A program made the translations under genes and the position numbers. From NCBI RefSeq assembly GCF_018968705.1, contig NZ_CP076668.1, forward strand, positions 4,785,001 to 4,849,000: a stretch of 64,000 nucleotides of DNA. Reading direction: 5' to 3'. The notes beneath the pieces were generated by a model, which was given only the letters and a program-made list of their open reading frames with translations, was not told where the DNA came from and ran no database searches. Numbering within the stretch: position 1 is the stretch's first letter; every line of letters starts with the position of its first letter. Below, piece after piece: positions 63,001-64,000 of this stretch. This DNA is from Pseudomonas lijiangensis. Its GTDB lineage: Bacteria; Pseudomonadota; Gammaproteobacteria; Pseudomonadales; Pseudomonadaceae.

Positions 63001-63915
63001 TGTATCGCTGCGCTGAAACCAGGCATTGAGGGCCAGATTGTCGATGACGGCGGGCTTGCGCTCGGCATAGCCTGTCTTGATCTGGGGTGCATTGAGGCGT
63101 GCGACACCGCTTTGAACAGTCCCCTTGCCCCAGCTCAGCCAGAACTCGCCACCGGTCTTGAGGGTGGAAACCTTCCATTCACGGGTGAGAGCCTTCGGCA
63201 GCCACTTGGCCCAGTCGCTCTGGGGCAGGCTCAGGTACAGATCGGCTTCGCCGTCCTTCCACTGGCTGGCCTGGATTCGCGAGCGCAGGTTCAGGCTCAG
63301 CGGCTGGCCGTCAGGAAGGGTCATGCGCGCATCGAGGCGCTGATGATAGCTGCCGGTGAGCAGAGTGAAGTTGACATAGGTAAGGGTCAGCGGCGATTCG
63401 TCGAAAGGCTGCAACGTCACCTGGCTGTCGAGCAGCGACAGGCGCGACACGATCTGCATCTGGTTGAGCAGCTTCTCGGGATCGAGAGGGGCGTCGTCCT
63501 GTACGGGCAGGCCCTGGACTGCCCAGGCTCCGTCCTTGTCCTGCTTGAGAATGACCTGCAGACCGCCGACCTCAAGATGGGCAATACGCACGTCACGGGC
63601 TTTCAGGCTGCCCGGGATATCGGGCAACACCGTGACCTGATCGAGACGCAAGGCACTGGAGCCCTCGCCCACCATCACATCATGGGCAACCAGCACCGGA
63701 GAAAAACCGCTCCAGCTTCCTTCCAGACTGCCGATGCTCAACGGCATGCCAAGGGCTGCACTGGCACGAGTCTCCACATCGACCCGGTACTCGGCGACCA
63801 TGGGCATCAACTGACGCCCGAGACTTACATACAAGGCAGCCAGAATCAGCGCCAGCGCGCAAAGACCCAGCCCCCAGCGAGTCAGGGCGGAAAAGAAACG
63901 GGACAGACGCTCCAT
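60100..63915 (-). CDS. yhdP: AsmA-like envelope protein YhdP
   Basis: YhdP is one of the large AsmA-family bridge proteins (with TamB and YdbH) that move phospholipid to the outer membrane. The 1271-residue product has an N-terminal membrane anchor at about residues 11-33 (WGLGLCALALILAALYVSL), long beta-rich repeats including the DUF3971 region, and an AsmA-like C-terminal part ending in a short helical segment. It is full length in the window. It does not overlap the nitrilase gene, which starts 45 bp on. Confidence 0.94.
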   Translation of the reverse strand: MERLSRFFSALTRWGLGLCALALILAALYVSLGRQLMPMVAEYRVDVETRASAALGMPLSIGSLEGSWSGFSPVLVAHDVMVGEGSSALRLDQVTVLPDIPGSLKARDVRIAHLEVGGLQVILKQDKDGAWAVQGLPVQDDAPLDPEKLLNQMQIVSRLSLLDSQVTLQPFDESPLTLTYVNFTLLTGSYHQRLDARMTLPDGQPLSLNLRSRIQASQWKDGEADLYLSLPQSDWAKWLPKALTREWKVSTLKTGGEFWLSWGKGTVQSGVARLNAPQIKTGYAERKPAVIDNLALNAWFQRSDTGFDLTLDSLAMSLGKDRWESRLKLTQTAATDGQEELWHVQADRLDLTPVTPLLDSVAPLPEGFRTALNNLKATGGLRNVLLDYRPQAVGDKRLSFAANLDKVGFNAYHGAPAAGNVSGAISGDLGQGELRLATDDFMLHLDPIFKNPWHYLKANARLTWKLDDQGFTLIAPYIKVLGQEGKIAADFLIRLHFNHDQEDYMDLRVGMVDGDGRYTGKYLPAVLSPELDKWLRTAVVGGAVNQGYFQYQGSLNHGSPDTARVISLFFDVHDATLDFQPGWPSLKGVDGQVYVENSGVRVKASKGQLLNTQVSKVMVNIPHVPAGQPSHLLVDGEFAGTVADGMKILQEAPIGTGKTFAGWQGEGPLKGKLKLDIPLAKGVEPKVAVDFSTEGARLKIADPVLELTQLKGDFRFDSAKGVSGKGIRAQVFDRPVTAEVFAEGKPGANVTRVAGSGQVALKKLTEWLGITQPLPVSGDLPYQLQLTLNEGDSSLLINSGLKGVTVDLPAPFGKAAEEERDSEFHMTLQGAERRFDAAYGGLANLAFATPAGKLAEGRGELFLGQGKAVIPDAKGLRIRGNLSELDVAPWQAIAQRYSGNDPGGSAKQLLSGVDLQVGKLTAMGTTLDQARVQLQRNPAAWALSLDSALVKGSATLPDSKSVPIGIDLLYVRLPAPDPNAAVVENPPDPLADVDPSKIPATDIRVAQLFQGDQLLGSWALKIRPSATGIRLSDMNLELKGMLLKGEGSWEGAPGTSSSWFKGQISGNNLADVLKAWGFAPTVTSESFEMDADGRWPGSPAWVGLKRFSGSLDATLRQGQFVEVEGGAQALRVFGLLNFNSIGRRLRLDFSDLLGKGLSYDRVKGLLVASDGVYVTRKPITLTGPSSNLELNGTLDMVRDRVDAKLLVTLPVTNNLPIAALIVGAPAIGGALFLVDKLLGDRVARFASVQYKVEGPWKEPKITFDKPFEKPQ

Positions 63916-63916
63916 T

Positions 63917-64000
63917 CAGAGAGCCCTCCGCAATAAAGCCCGGCATTCAGCGTTGCTGAAGTGAACCTGGCTCAATACTGCAGGTGCGGCCCGGTACAGG
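63917..64000 (-). CDS. Possible 3' end of the gene upstream of yhdP
   Basis: An open frame without stops runs in from the right edge and ends in TGA one base before the yhdP ATG. It encodes about 27 residues ending ECRALLRRAL. In other Pseudomonas the neighbour here is rng (RNase G), but I do not recognise this fragment as its C terminus. Confidence 0.25.

Noticed and set aside
59872..63936. A 1354-codon open frame on the plus strand, antisense to yhdP
   Set aside because: It is the reverse complement of a clear 1271-residue YhdP gene in GC-rich DNA; its translation is rich in His, Gln and Arg without domains and has no ribosome-binding site.

Overview
The window is a stretch of core chromosome from a Pseudomonas, most likely of the P. 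syringae/P. fluorescens lineage. I infer this from the gene order, which follows the conserved Pseudomonas order from the division/cell-wall cluster through to yhdP, from the fused cysNC, and from three palindromic repeats of the type TTCGCGAATGAATTCGC...GCGAATTCATTCGCGAA that are typical of that group. No prophage, IS transposase, tRNA, rRNA operon or CRISPR array is visible.

Positions 1-14.8 kb hold the dcw cluster on the minus strand, in transcription order mraZ-rsmH-ftsL-ftsI-murE-murF-mraY-murD-ftsW-murG-murC-ddlB-ftsQ-ftsA (ftsA is cut by the window edge). Start and stop codons mostly overlap. The cluster begins at a good sigma-70 promoter with three 10-bp-spaced MraZ boxes. Behind it come rnpB (RNase P RNA) and rsmI, then the plus-strand set lpoA-yraN-gmhA-dolP.

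Positions 20-30 kb hold sspA-sspB, the cytochrome bc1 operon petABC, rplM-rpsI, a GlxA-type AraC regulator, zapE, trpS (with an unusual C-terminal domain), an alpha/beta hydrolase and yhcB/zapG.

Positions 30-41 kb hold the sulfate-activation genes cysD and cysNC, a Nif3-family gene, algW (periplasmic protease of the envelope stress pathway), hisG-hisD-hisC, murA and ibaG. The cysD-cysN junction is split by a roughly 490-bp unit with inverted terminal repeats that carries a four-helix-bundle (S23/IVP-like) gene.

Positions 41-51 kb hold two divergent envelope-transport sets: mlaFEDCB (minus; phospholipid transport) and kdsD-lptC-lptA-lptB followed by rpoN-hpf-ptsN-rapZ-ptsO (plus; LPS transport, sigma-54 and nitrogen PTS). 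kdsC, expected between kdsD and lptC, is reduced to a fragment of about 140 bp.

Positions 51-64 kb hold an inserted hicAB toxin-antitoxin pair, the Fur-box-preceded fagA-like-fumC-orfX-sodA-zip operon (iron-sparing oxidative-stress set), pmbA, yjgA/darP, tldD, a nitrilase-family amidohydrolase and yhdP.

The best candidates for undescribed biology are the ITR-flanked four-helix cassette and its geneless relative at 26.5 kb, the decayed kdsC, and an interleaved (pseudoknot-capable) repeat set in the hisG-hisD spacer.
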